Positions 1-10,518 of a stretch of DNA of 33,339 bases are shown here, in pieces. Below the pieces are notes generated by a model. That model was not told the DNA's origin and ran no database searches. It saw only the letters and a program-made list of their open reading frames with translations. Source of the DNA: Nemertoderma westbladi (lineage: Eukaryota; Xenacoelomorpha; Nemertodermatida; Nemertodermatidae); contig JAUCBJ010001797.1 of NCBI GenBank assembly GCA_032718475.1, forward strand, positions 1 through 33,339. The letters are read 5' to 3'. The translations under genes and the position numbers were made by a program. The stretch's first letter is position 1; each line of letters starts with the position of its first letter.

Positions 1-466
1 TTTATTTGTAAATTTGTAACTCAACGACTTAATATTGGAACCAACAATTTTTAACTATTTTTAATCATTTAATGGTTTTAACGTTACCCACCCTTTTTCC
101 ACCTCTTCATTTAGCACCCTTTTTATTTTTATTTTTTAAATTTAATATTGAACATCTAATACCTTAACAACACTTGTAGCCTACAATTATATCTCTAGGC
201 CTACATACAGTATTAAGATAAATCTAAATATGTTAATCTAATACATCCTATCATACTGTGTATATCGGAATTTGGTGGCATAGTAATTGGTTGTACCGTA
301 CGTTAAATTTAATATTATGGTTTAGGTTTATAAATTGTGTTTTAATGTTATTTTAATTTAATTTACTGAAGACGTCCGTGAGGATGAAATGGCCATATAA
401 ATAGAAACTGTTTTCGTTAACCGTGGCATTAGACCCTTTCTACAGTCATTATCCCTGAAGTTATAA
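1..466. other. AT-rich gene-free left flank
   Basis: No open frame, RNA gene or tandem repeat is visible. The stretch is very AT-rich and contains one TAGGCCTA-type palindrome near 197. It ends where the 38-bp satellite begins. Confidence 0.6.
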
Positions 467-689
467 TTCAGATATCAGTTATAAATTTCACGTGTTAACT
501 AACAGTCAGACATCAGTTATAAATTTCACGTGTTAACTAACAGTCAGACATCAGTTATAAATTTCACGTGTTAACATTCAGATATCAGTTATAAATTTCA
601 CGTGTTAACTAACAGTCAGACATCAGTTATAAATTTCACGTGTTAACTAACAGTCAGACATCAGTTATAAATTTCACGTGTTAACATTC

Positions 690-3343
690 AGACATCAGTT
701 ATAAATTTCACGTGTTAACTAACAGTCAGACATCAGTTATAAATTTCACGTGTTAACAGTCAGACATCAGTTATAAATTTCACGTGTTAACTAACAGTCA
801 GACATCAGTTATAAATTTCACGTGTTAACAGTCAGACATCAGTTATAAATTTCACGTGTTAACTAACAGTCAGATATCAGTTATAAATTTCACCTGTTAA
901 TATTCAGATATCAGATATAAATTTCACGTGTTAACTAACATTCAGATATCAGTTATAAATTTCACGTGTTAACTAACATTCAGATATCAGTTATAAATTT
1001 CACGTGTTAACTAACATTCAGATATCAGTTATAAATTTCACGAGTTAACTAACAGTCAGACATCAGTTATAAATTTCACGTGTTAACTAACATTCAGATA
1101 TCAGTTATAAATTTCACGTGTTAACTAACATTCAGATATCAGTTATAAATTTCACGTGTTAACTAACAGTCAGACATCAGTTATAAATTTCACGTGTTAA
1201 CATTCAGATATCAGTTATAAAATTTCACGTGTTAACTAACATTCAGATATCAGTTATAAATTTCACGTGTTAACTAACAGTCAGACATCAGTTATAAATT
1301 TCACGTGTTAACTAACATTCAGATATCAGTTATAAATTTCACCTGTTAACTAACAGTCAGACATCAGTTATAAATTTCACGTGTTAATATTCAGATATCA
1401 GATATAAATTTCACGTGTTAACTAACATTCAGATATCAGTTATAAATTTCACCTGTTAACTAACAGTCAAACATCAGTTAAAATTTCACGTGTTAACTAA
1501 CAGTCAGACATCAGTTATAAATTTCACGTGTTAACATAAGATATCAGTTATAAATTTCACGTGTTAACTAACATTCAGATATCAGTTATAAATTTCACGT
1601 GTTAACATAAGATATCAGTTATAAATTTCACGTGTTAACTAACAGTCAGACATCAGTTATAAATTTCACGTGTTAACATAAGATATCAGTTATAAATTTC
1701 ACGTGTTAACTAACAGTCAGACATCAGTTAAAATTTCACGTGTTAACTAACAGTCAGACATCAGTTATAAATTTCACGTGTTAACATAAGATATCAGTTA
1801 TAAATTTCACGTGTTAACTAACAGTCAGACATCAGTTATAAATTTCACGTGTTAACTAACATTCAGATATCAGTTATAAATTTCACCTGTTAACTAACAG
1901 TCAGACATCAGTTATAAATTTCACGTGTTAACTAACAGTCAGACATCAGTTATAAATTTCACGTGTTAACTAACATTCAGATATCAGTTATAAATTTCAC
2001 GTGTTAACTAACAGTCAGACATCAGTTATAAATTTCACGTGTTAACTAACAGTCAGACATCAGTTATAAATTTCACGTGTTAACAGTCAGACATCAGTTA
2101 TAAATTTCACGTGTTAACTAACAGTCAGACATCAGTTATAAATTTCACGTGTTAACAGTCAGACATCAGTTATAAATTTCACGTGTTAACTAACAGTCAG
2201 ATATCAGTTATAAATTTCACCTGTTAATATTCAGATATCAGATATAAATTTCACGTGTTAACTAACATTCAGATATCAGTTATAAATTTCACGTGTTAAC
2301 TAACATTCAGATATCAGTTATAAATTTCACGTGTTAACTAACATTCAGATATCAGTTATAAATTTCACGAGTTAACTAACAGTCAGACATCAGTTATAAA
2401 TTTCACGTGTTAACTAACATTCAGATATCAGTTATAAATTTCACGTGTTAACTAACATTCAGATATCAGTTATAAATTTCACGTGTTAACTAACAGTCAG
2501 ACATCAGTTATAAATTTCACGTGTTAACATTCAGATATCAGTTATAAAATTTCACGTGTTAACTAACATTCAGATATCAGTTATAAATTTCACGTGTTAA
2601 CTAACAGTCAGACATCAGTTATAAATTTCACGTGTTAACTAACATTCAGATATCAGTTATAAATTTCACCTGTTAACTAACAGTCAGACATCAGTTATAA
2701 ATTTCACGTGTTAATATTCAGATATCAGATATAAATTTCACGTGTTAACTAACATTCAGATATCAGTTATAAATTTCACCTGTTAACTAACAGTCAAACA
2801 TCAGTTAAAATTTCACGTGTTAACTAACAGTCAGACATCAGTTATAAATTTCACGTGTTAACATAAGATATCAGTTATAAATTTCACGTGTTAACTAACA
2901 TTCAGATATCAGTTATAAATTTCACGTGTTAACATAAGATATCAGTTATAAATTTCACGTGTTAACTAACAGTCAGACATCAGTTATAAATTTCACGTGT
3001 TAACATAAGATATCAGTTATAAATTTCACGTGTTAACTAACAGTCAGACATCAGTTAAAATTTCACGTGTTAACTAACAGTCAGACATCAGTTATAAATT
3101 TCACGTGTTAACATAAGATATCAGTTATAAATTTCACGTGTTAACTAACAGTCAGACATCAGTTATAAATTTCACGTGTTAACTAACATTCAGATATCAG
3201 TTATAAATTTCACCTGTTAACTAACAGTCAGACATCAGTTATAAATTTCACGTGTTAACTAACAGTCAGACATCAGTTATAAATTTCACGTGTTAACTAA
3301 CATTCAGATATCAGTTATAAATTTCACGTGTTAACTAACAGTC
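690..3343. repeat. Two tandem 1327-bp higher-order satellite copies
   Basis: Private variants recur at exactly +1327: CACCTGTTAA at 891 and 2218, CGAGTTAAC at 1041 and 2368, the TCAGATA preceding the extra-A unit at 1204 and 2531, and CAGTCAAACA at 1464 and 2791. The first copy spans about 690-2016 and the second about 2017-3343. A degraded partial third copy follows (about 3369-3720). This points to a recent block duplication by unequal exchange, older than the retrotransposon-free arrangement can date. The end points are approximate because the units are so alike. Confidence 0.85.
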
Positions 3344-4159
3344 AGACATCAGTTATAAATTTCACGTGTTAACTAACATTCAGATATCAGTTATAAATTT
3401 CACCTGTTAACTAACAGTCAGACATCAGTTATAAATTTCACGTGTTAACTAACATTCAGATATCAGATATAAATTTCACGTGTTAACTAACATTCAGATA
3501 TCAGTTATAAATTTCACCTGTTAACTAACAGTCAGACATCAGTTAAAATTTCACGTGTTAACTAACAGTCAGACATCAGTTATAAATTTCACGTATTAAC
3601 ATAAGATATCAGTTATAAATTTCACGTGTTAACTAACAGTCAGACATCAGTTAAAATTTCACGTGTTAACTAACAGTCAGACATCAGTTATAAATTTCAC
3701 GTGTTAACATAAAGATATCAGTTATAAATTTCACGTGTTAACTAACAGTCAGACATCAGTTATAAATTTCACGTGTTAACTAACATTCAGATATCAGTTA
3801 TAAATTTCACGTGTTAACTAACAGTCAGACATCAGTTATAAATTTCACGTGTTAACTAACATTCAGATATCAGTTATAAATTTCACGTGTTAACTAACAG
3901 TCAGACATCAGTTATAAATTTCACGTGTTAACTAACATTCAGACATCAGTTATAAATTTCACGTGTTAACTAACATTCAGATATCAGTTATAAATTTCAC
4001 GTGTTAACTAACAGTCAGACATCAGTTATAAATTTCACGTGTTAACTAACATTCAGATATCAGTTATAAATTTCACGTGTTAACTAACAGTCAGACATCA
4101 GTTATAAATTTCACGTGTTAACTAACATTCAGACATCAGTTATAAATTTCACGTGTTAA

Positions 4160-4680
4160 CTAACATTCAGATATCAGTTAAAATTTCACGTGTTAACATT
4201 CAGATATCAGTTATAAATTTCACGTGTTAACTAACATTCAGATATCAGTTATAAATTTCACGTGTTAATATTCAGACATCAGTTATAAATTTCACATGTT
4301 AACTAACAGTCAGACATCAGTTATAAATTTCACGTGTTAACTAACATTCAGACATCAGTTATAAATTTCACGTGTTAACATTCAGACATCAGTTATAAAT
4401 TTCACGTGTTAACTAACAGTCAGACATCAGTTATAAATTTCACGTGTTAACATTCAGACATCAGTTATAAATTTCACGTGTTAACTAACAGTCAGACATC
4501 AGTTATAAATTTCACGTGTTAACATTCAGACATCAGTTATAAATTTCACGTGTTAACTAACAGTCAGACATCAGTTATAAATTTCACGTGTTAACTAACA
4601 TTCAGACATCAGTTATAAATTTCACGTGTTAACTAACATTCAGATATCAGTTAAAATTTCACGTGTTAACATTCAGATAT
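4160..4680. repeat. Local about 473-bp satellite duplication
   Basis: The rare shortened unit ATATCAGTTAAAATTTC followed by a 34-bp ATTCAG unit occurs at 4171 and again at 4644, with the same order of long and short units around both. This is a second, smaller higher-order duplication inside the left satellite block. Confidence 0.5.
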
Positions 4681-5419
4681 CAGTTATAAATTTCACGTGT
4701 TAACTAACATTCAGATATCAGTTATAAATTTCACGTGTTAACTAACATTCAGATATCAGTTATAAATTTCACGTGTTAACTAACATTCAGACATCAGTTA
4801 TAAATTTCACGAGTTAACATTCAGACATCAGTTATAAATTTCACGTGTTAACTAACAGTCAGACATCAGTTATACATTTCACGTGTTAACTAACATTCAG
4901 ACATCAGTTATAAATTTCACGTGTTAACATTCAGACATCAGTTATAAATTTCACGTGTTAACTAACAGTCAGACATCAGTTATAAATTTCACGTGTTAAC
5001 ATTCAGACATCAGTTATAAATTTCACGTGTTAACTAACAGTCAGATATCAGTTATAAATTTCACCTGTTAATATTCAGATATCAGATATAAATTTCACGT
5101 GTTAACTAACATTCAGATATCAGTTATAAATTTCACGTGTTAACTAACATTCAGATATCAGTTATAAATTTCACGTGTTAACTAACATTCAGATATCAGT
5201 TATAAATTTCACGTGTTAACTAACAGTCAGACATCAGTTATAAATTTCACGTGTTAACTAACAGTCAGACATCAGTTATAAATTTCACGTGTTAACATTC
5301 AGATATCAGTTATAAATTTCACGTGTTAACTAACAGTCAGACATCAGTTATAAATTTCACGTGTTAACTAACAGTCAGACATCAGTTATAAATTTCACGT
5401 GTTAACATTCAGACATCAG

Positions 5420-5640
5420 TGTTAGAGTAACCAATATGTAATTTAATCAGATTAATTATATTGATTAATTATAATATACAACTGATTAGTCAGCTGTGCA
5501 GTAGGAGATAATTGTATGTTACACAGCTGTGCAGTTAGAGGTAGTAGGACAATATGCATAACGATGAAGAAGAATTAATTAATATATGAACTATAGTAAA
5601 CTACAGTAATTGTTTTCTGATTCTGTGAGTAATCCTCACA
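5420..5640 (+). repeat. 5' LTR of the Gypsy element
   Basis: This 221-bp LTR begins TGTTAGAG and ends CCTCACA. It matches the 3' LTR at every base in a base-by-base reading. It contains two copies of CAGCTGTGCAGT (5491 and 5524), each with an E-box-like CAGCTG, and an AT-rich stretch near 5572-5590 that could serve as the promoter. LTRs of this class carry promoter and polyadenylation signals, but the exact sites cannot be placed here. Confidence 0.95.
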
Positions 5641-5642
5641 TT

Positions 5643-5660
5643 TGGTGACCCAGCGATTTC
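5643..5660 (+). other. tRNA primer-binding site
   Basis: TGGTGACCCAGCG starts two bases after the 5' LTR. A site beginning TGG, the complement of a tRNA CCA end, is the normal minus-strand primer site. The donor tRNA was not identified. Confidence 0.75.
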
Positions 5661-5696
5661 TTTCTTTTTTTTAAATAAATTAGTTGCTATTGTCCA

Positions 5697-8600
5697 ATGT
5701 CTTTCACTGCTTACCGTAAGGCTGATCTGGCTGAAGTCCTCCAGCAACTGAACAGTTCAGATCCCAACTACTCGCTACCCGACAAGAAAGCCGACATGAT
5801 CGATGAACTCAGCAAAGAGAATCCTGTCGCAATTAAGATTCTTCTGTCGCATATACAGAAGAGTCAAACGGTTGTTCTACAGCCATCAGTACCTCATCCG
5901 CAAATACCACATTCGTATCCACAAAAGGTAAAACTACCCGAATTCTATGAGAAAGACGCTAGAGTATGGTTCCAACAAGTGGAAGCCGTGCTTGAAGGAC
6001 ACCCAGCTGCAGCAATGAGATCCAATTTGTTGGCTGCTTTGCCAACAGAAACAATATTGGATGCTGGAGTCAACCTCAGTGATACTTTCGAGACGATTAA
6101 AGATAATATAATAACTCATTTGGCTGACAGCGACAACAAACGCCTGCGTAAATTACTTGCAGCTCAAGAGCTTGGTGACAGAAAGCCTTCAGCAGCCCTG
6201 CGGCAAATGCTGCGCCTAGCACCAGCAAATGAACAAATCGTCCGTTTGCGTTTTCTAGAAATCTTACCATCCTCGGTTAGTATAGTTCTAACAACTTTGA
6301 GTGGTCTTTCACTGGAACAAATGGGTGATGTTGCTGATAAAATGATTGAGCAACAGGATTCCCAATCGTCAACTAGTTTATCCGCACCAATCCATCATCA
6401 GACTGAAATCAACATGCTCCAGGAGTCGCAAAAGATCCTTGTCCAATCTCAGAAGTCACTCGCTGATCAAATTTCGCAGATAAACACGCAACTAAGAGAC
6501 CTCTCAACACGCCGAGATGGAGATCGTTCCCGTTCTCGATACAACTCATCACGCTCTGGTTCTCGTTCAGCAACACCTCATCGTCAGCGCTCACATTCTC
6601 GCTCCCAATCTCGAGAATACAACCCAAATGGAGCCTGGTGTTACTACCATTACACTTATGGCAGAGAAGCATCCACGTGTCGACCGCCCTGTTCATGGCG
6701 CAATCTAACAAACCGACGTTGTGGAAATCCAGGTAACTCTGACAGTAATAATGAAAACAATAATACCGGTGGTAGTGATATTTGTAATATTCACGTAGAA
6801 GCTTTACCGGTAGGAGAATTTCTAATTGATTCTGGCAGTGGTTATTCTATATTACCCCAGAAATTCCAATCCCTTCTGAAAAATAAATCCCAGAATAATG
6901 TCCTGTTGAAAGCAGCTAATTATTCTGAAATACGAAATTATGGGAGCGGAATACTTGAATTTTATATTCCAACCCTTAGAAAGGAACCCTTTACTTGGAA
7001 TTTTATAGTGGCAGACGTAACACAACCCATTCTTGGAATTGATTTTCTCCGACACAATAATATCAATATTGATTGTGCGAGTAAACAAATATATTTCAAA
7101 ACTCCAATGAAAATGTCGATTCAAAACGAAAACAATAAACCCAATAAAAAACAAGAACAACCCTCAAAAATCAGCAACCAGAATCAATCCAACTTTATCT
7201 ACAGTACGACTTCTAACATGACCAGAACCCCACATATATTTTCAGTAACTGGTGGCAGGAATTATCGTTTAAAGCTAATAGTGATGATTTTAATGATTCT
7301 CTCTATTTTTTACCCTTTAGCATATTGTGTTAGCAAGTTACCGTTATCCATATTTGCCTTACCTTTCTTCTTTATATTTGGTACTGGTGCGATATTAGGT
7401 TTAACATTGGATTGTTTTACAATTGGTGATGAACTATTTGGTTATGCAGGACCGCCCAAAGTAGACATTAGTAGTAAATCGTCTGATTTTTGGTTTCCAA
7501 TTTCAACTGTTTCATGTAAGGAAATTAATAAGGAAATTTCAAGAGTTAACTTAATCAATTCAAATACCAAAACAAGGTTAAATAAATTGTTAAATAAGTA
7601 TGATACTGTTTTCTCTCTGAGATGTAAAAACGAACCAGTAAAACATAATATAGAACACCATATAATCACTAGCGGACCTCCGTGTTTTTCTAGACCGCGT
7701 AGATTATTTGGTGAAAAATTAACCGCCGCAACTTCCGATTTTAATAATTTAGTTAAAAATAGCATTGCAGAACGCAGCGATTCGCCATGGTGTTCTCCGT
7801 TGCACATGGTACCAAAATCTGATGGTACTTGGAGAAATTGTGGTGATTATCGTCGCTTAAATCGGCAAACTGTTTATGACTGCTATCCTATGCCAAACAT
7901 AGCAGACATAAGCAATAACTTTAGGGGCTGCACCGTCTTTACAAAAATAGATCTCGAAAAAGCTTTTTACCAAATTCCTATGGCGGATAATGACGTAAAA
8001 AAAACTGCTATTACTACACCTTTTGGTATGTTTTGTTTTAAAAGAATGCCTTTTGGTCTCAAAAACGCAAGCCAAACCTTTCAACGATTAATAGATACTG
8101 CTCTTTCAGGTTTACCTTTTGCTGTGGGTTACATTGACGATATATTAATCGCAAGCCCAAACGAAGAACAACATTTTAAGGACCTGGAGGCAGTACTAAA
8201 ACGATTTGAGAGTTACGGTTTGAAAGCCAAAATATCAAAGTGTTCATATTTTCAAACTGAAGTGCAATTTTTAGGTTACGTGATATCTAAAAATGGCGTT
8301 TCTCCAAATCCATCCAAAATTCAAGCGATAAAAGAAGTACCACAACCTAAATCTATTTCTTCATTGCGTCGATTTTTAGGAATGTGTGGATTTTACCACC
8401 GATTCATACCAAATTTTTCATTGATAGCTGCACCACTCACCGACCTCACTAGAAAAATAAATAAGTCCAAAAACGAAAATTTTGAACTTACTTTAGATGC
8501 GCAACTTGGCTTTAGCAATTTAAAAAGTGCTTTAGAAAAGTCAATAACTCTGTCTTTCCCTTTGAAAGGAGCACCTCTAAGTATAACAACAGATGCTTCT

Positions 8601-10151
8601 TCCATTGCGTTAGGTGCAGTTATTCATCAGTTGGTTAACGGGAGAGCAGAGCCATTAGCTTTCTATTCTAGAAAATTAACAGCAGCAGAATCAAAAAAAT
8701 CAGCTTTTGATCGAGAACTTCTTGGAATTTATGCAGCATTAAAACAACACGATTGGTTACTTGGCCAAGAAATAACAATTTTTACAGACCATAAACCTCT
8801 TGTGCATAGTTTAACAATGAAAAATCCTTCGCCACAACAATCTAGATGGTTATCCTACATTTCAGAGTTCACAAGTAAGATTGAACATGTTTCTGGTTCC
8901 GATAATATTGTGGCTGACGCCCTTTCTCGTCCTATATGTGCCATTTCATTCGACAATTTGGAAGAATTAGCCGACGCACAATCAGCTGATAGTGACTTAC
9001 AATCATTTTTCCGCTCAACTAATTTACCTTTAAAAAGAGTGAAAGTTCTTGGCGACAAAGAGGTAGTTTACGATGACTCTACGCCCCATCTAAGACCATA
9101 TATTCCGATGACATTAAGACGCCAAATTTTTGACAGTATTCACAATTTATCCCATCCAGGTCCCAAAGAATCGTCACATTTAGTTACCGCTCGTTTTATA
9201 TGGCCAGGTGTTAAAAAGCAGGTAAAAGTTTGGGCTAACGAATGTCAGCATTGCCAAACTTGTAAAATTACACGCCATATTAAAACTCCAATAGACACAA
9301 TACCTACTTCATCTAGGTTAGACACCGTACATATAGATATCGTAGGTCCATTACCTCCATCCAATGGCTATAAATACTTATTCACAGCGGTAGATAGATA
9401 CACCAGATGGCCCGAAGTAGTACCTTTAAGAAATATAACTGCAGATACAGTAGCTACTGCTTTCTTAAATTCTTGGATAAGTCGATTCGGTATTCCCCGC
9501 AAAATAGTTACTGACCGTGGTTCACAATTTGAATCAGCTTTATTCTCCGCCCTGATTTCACAATTAGGAATTGATCGCGCACGTACTACTGCATATCACC
9601 CTTCCTGTAATGGCCTTGTCGAACGATTTCATAGGAGTCTTAAAGCATCACTTAGGGCAAAATGTTGCAGTAGAACATGGTTTAGAGAACTACCTTTAGT
9701 GCTTTTAGGTTTGCGATCCGCAATAGGAGTACATGGATTTTCTCCGGCCCAATTGATGTACGGAACTGAATTACTCCTCCCAGGTCAATATTTTCTACCT
9801 GAATCAAATACCTTAGACCAAACGTTGCCCAATTTTGTTGAAAATTTATTCCGTAAAGTTGATAAATTTAACCCACCAGAGAGAAAACATTTGACTAAAT
9901 CATACATTCCACAATCGCTTGAGAATGCTACACACGTGTGGGTTCGAGATCCTATTAAGCGATCTTCACTAAATTCTTTATACAAAGGACCTTACGAAAT
10001 AATTAGTAAAACAGCGAAAACAGTCAAAATTAAAATTCATAAAGGTGAAGAAACATTGTCTCTAGATAGAATAAAGCCTGTAGTGAAACCTCAAAAATTA
10101 GACGATCGCAATAATAATGTTATTAAGAAAACAGTAACTTTTAGGTTATAG
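5697..10151 (+). CDS. Gypsy gag-pol polyprotein
   Basis: One 1484-aa ORF encodes the retrotransposon structural and replication proteins. Residues 1 to about 270 are the gag region. An Arg/Ser-rich stretch (about 273-308) precedes an unusual zinc knuckle with Cys315, His318, Cys328 and Cys332. Protease has IDSGSG with Asp378, and ILGIDF lies near 448. Two hydrophobic segments (about 527-545 and 548-571) come before reverse transcriptase, which has Asp752 and YIDD at 812-815. RNase H has Asp966, Glu1007 and Asp1031. Integrase has its zinc site (His1149, His1153, Cys1183, Cys1186) and Asp1214, Asp1273, Glu1309, an exact D,D35E. The C terminus looks like an integrase SH3-type domain. ATG 5697 is the first start after the primer site. 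There is no stop or frameshift, so gag and pol are fused in one frame. Residue numbers come from codon counting. Confidence 0.97.
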   Translation: MSFTAYRKADLAEVLQQLNSSDPNYSLPDKKADMIDELSKENPVAIKILLSHIQKSQTVVLQPSVPHPQIPHSYPQKVKLPEFYEKDARVWFQQVEAVLEGHPAAAMRSNLLAALPTETILDAGVNLSDTFETIKDNIITHLADSDNKRLRKLLAAQELGDRKPSAALRQMLRLAPANEQIVRLRFLEILPSSVSIVLTTLSGLSLEQMGDVADKMIEQQDSQSSTSLSAPIHHQTEINMLQESQKILVQSQKSLADQISQINTQLRDLSTRRDGDRSRSRYNSSRSGSRSATPHRQRSHSRSQSREYNPNGAWCYYHYTYGREASTCRPPCSWRNLTNRRCGNPGNSDSNNENNNTGGSDICNIHVEALPVGEFLIDSGSGYSILPQKFQSLLKNKSQNNVLLKAANYSEIRNYGSGILEFYIPTLRKEPFTWNFIVADVTQPILGIDFLRHNNINIDCASKQIYFKTPMKMSIQNENNKPNKKQEQPSKISNQNQSNFIYSTTSNMTRTPHIFSVTGGRNYRLKLIVMILMILSIFYPLAYCVSKLPLSIFALPFFFIFGTGAILGLTLDCFTIGDELFGYAGPPKVDISSKSSDFWFPISTVSCKEINKEISRVNLINSNTKTRLNKLLNKYDTVFSLRCKNEPVKHNIEHHIITSGPPCFSRPRRLFGEKLTAATSDFNNLVKNSIAERSDSPWCSPLHMVPKSDGTWRNCGDYRRLNRQTVYDCYPMPNIADISNNFRGCTVFTKIDLEKAFYQIPMADNDVKKTAITTPFGMFCFKRMPFGLKNASQTFQRLIDTALSGLPFAVGYIDDILIASPNEEQHFKDLEAVLKRFESYGLKAKISKCSYFQTEVQFLGYVISKNGVSPNPSKIQAIKEVPQPKSISSLRRFLGMCGFYHRFIPNFSLIAAPLTDLTRKINKSKNENFELTLDAQLGFSNLKSALEKSITLSFPLKGAPLSITTDASSIALGAVIHQLVNGRAEPLAFYSRKLTAAESKKSAFDRELLGIYAALKQHDWLLGQEITIFTDHKPLVHSLTMKNPSPQQSRWLSYISEFTSKIEHVSGSDNIVADALSRPICAISFDNLEELADAQSADSDLQSFFRSTNLPLKRVKVLGDKEVVYDDSTPHLRPYIPMTLRRQIFDSIHNLSHPGPKESSHLVTARFIWPGVKKQVKVWANECQHCQTCKITRHIKTPIDTIPTSSRLDTVHIDIVGPLPPSNGYKYLFTAVDRYTRWPEVVPLRNITADTVATAFLNSWISRFGIPRKIVTDRGSQFESALFSALISQLGIDRARTTAYHPSCNGLVERFHRSLKASLRAKCCSRTWFRELPLVLLGLRSAIGVHGFSPAQLMYGTELLLPGQYFLPESNTLDQTLPNFVENLFRKVDKFNPPERKHLTKSYIPQSLENATHVWVRDPIKRSSLNSLYKGPYEIISKTAKTVKIKIHKGEETLSLDRIKPVVKPQKLDDRNNNVIKKTVTFRL
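7275..7409 (+). other. Predicted membrane hairpin inside gag-pol
   Basis: Residues 527-571, between protease and reverse transcriptase, form two runs almost free of charge: LIVMILMILSIFYPLAYC, then after SK a second run rich in Leu, Phe, Ile and Gly. Each is long enough to cross a membrane. Most Gypsy polyproteins have only a short polar linker here. Function is unknown. Confidence 0.6.
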
Positions 10152-10283
10152 TAATCAGTTATTTTTGAGTCTATTTCACTTTCAAACTCATTAGGTTCAG
10201 TCTTACTTTAATGAGCCTTTAATGATACTCTTGTTTATCTCATATTTAGTGTAAATATTTATTTAATAATGTGCTCCGCAATT

Positions 10284-10297
10284 AGGAAGGGGGGTCA
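10284..10297 (+). other. Polypurine tract
   Basis: AGGAAGGGGGGTCA lies directly before the 3' LTR. A purine run at this place primes plus-strand DNA synthesis in LTR retrotransposons. Confidence 0.85.
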
Positions 10298-10518
10298 TGT
10301 TAGAGTAACCAATATGTAATTTAATCAGATTAATTATATTGATTAATTATAATATACAACTGATTAGTCAGCTGTGCAGTAGGAGATAATTGTATGTTAC
10401 ACAGCTGTGCAGTTAGAGGTAGTAGGACAATATGCATAACGATGAAGAAGAATTAATTAATATATGAACTATAGTAAACTACAGTAATTGTTTTCTGATT
10501 CTGTGAGTAATCCTCACA
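10298..10518 (+). repeat. 3' LTR of the Gypsy element
   Basis: This is a 221-bp copy of the 5' LTR with no difference seen. It is followed by the target duplication ATCAG and then satellite sequence. Confidence 0.95.

Larger units (their letters stand above)
467..5419. repeat. 38-bp E-box satellite array, left block
   Basis: The block is a head-to-tail array of a unit that is 38 bp in its long form. Shorter 34-bp forms (one TAAC lost from GTTAACTAAC) and 33-bp forms (with AACATAAGATATC) are interspersed. Each unit contains ATCAGTTATAAATTTCACG followed by TGTTAAC, so nearly every unit carries the E-box palindrome CACGTG next to the palindrome GTTAAC. Two subtypes alternate, AGTCAGACATC and ATTCAGATATC. 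Rarer variants have CACCTG, CACGAG, an extra A in TATAAAA, or a shortened GTTAAAATTTC. Nothing in it is coding. It continues at 10519 after an inserted retrotransposon. Confidence 0.97.
5420..10518 (+). mobile_element. Complete Ty3/Gypsy LTR retrotransposon
   Basis: The 5099-bp element is bounded by identical 221-bp LTRs (TG...CA) and flanked by the 5-bp duplication ATCAG (5415-5419 and 10519-10523). Removing it restores an ordinary satellite unit. In order it holds the 5' LTR, a primer-binding site, one gag-pol ORF, a polypurine tract and the 3' LTR. There is no envelope ORF after pol. Identical LTRs and an unbroken ORF mean insertion was very recent and the element may still be competent. 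Protease, RT, RNase H, then integrase is the Ty3/Gypsy order, and no chromodomain is evident. Confidence 0.97.

Noticed and set aside
10152-10283. Possible envelope gene after pol
   Set aside because: Only about 130 bases separate the pol stop and the polypurine tract, with no ORF.
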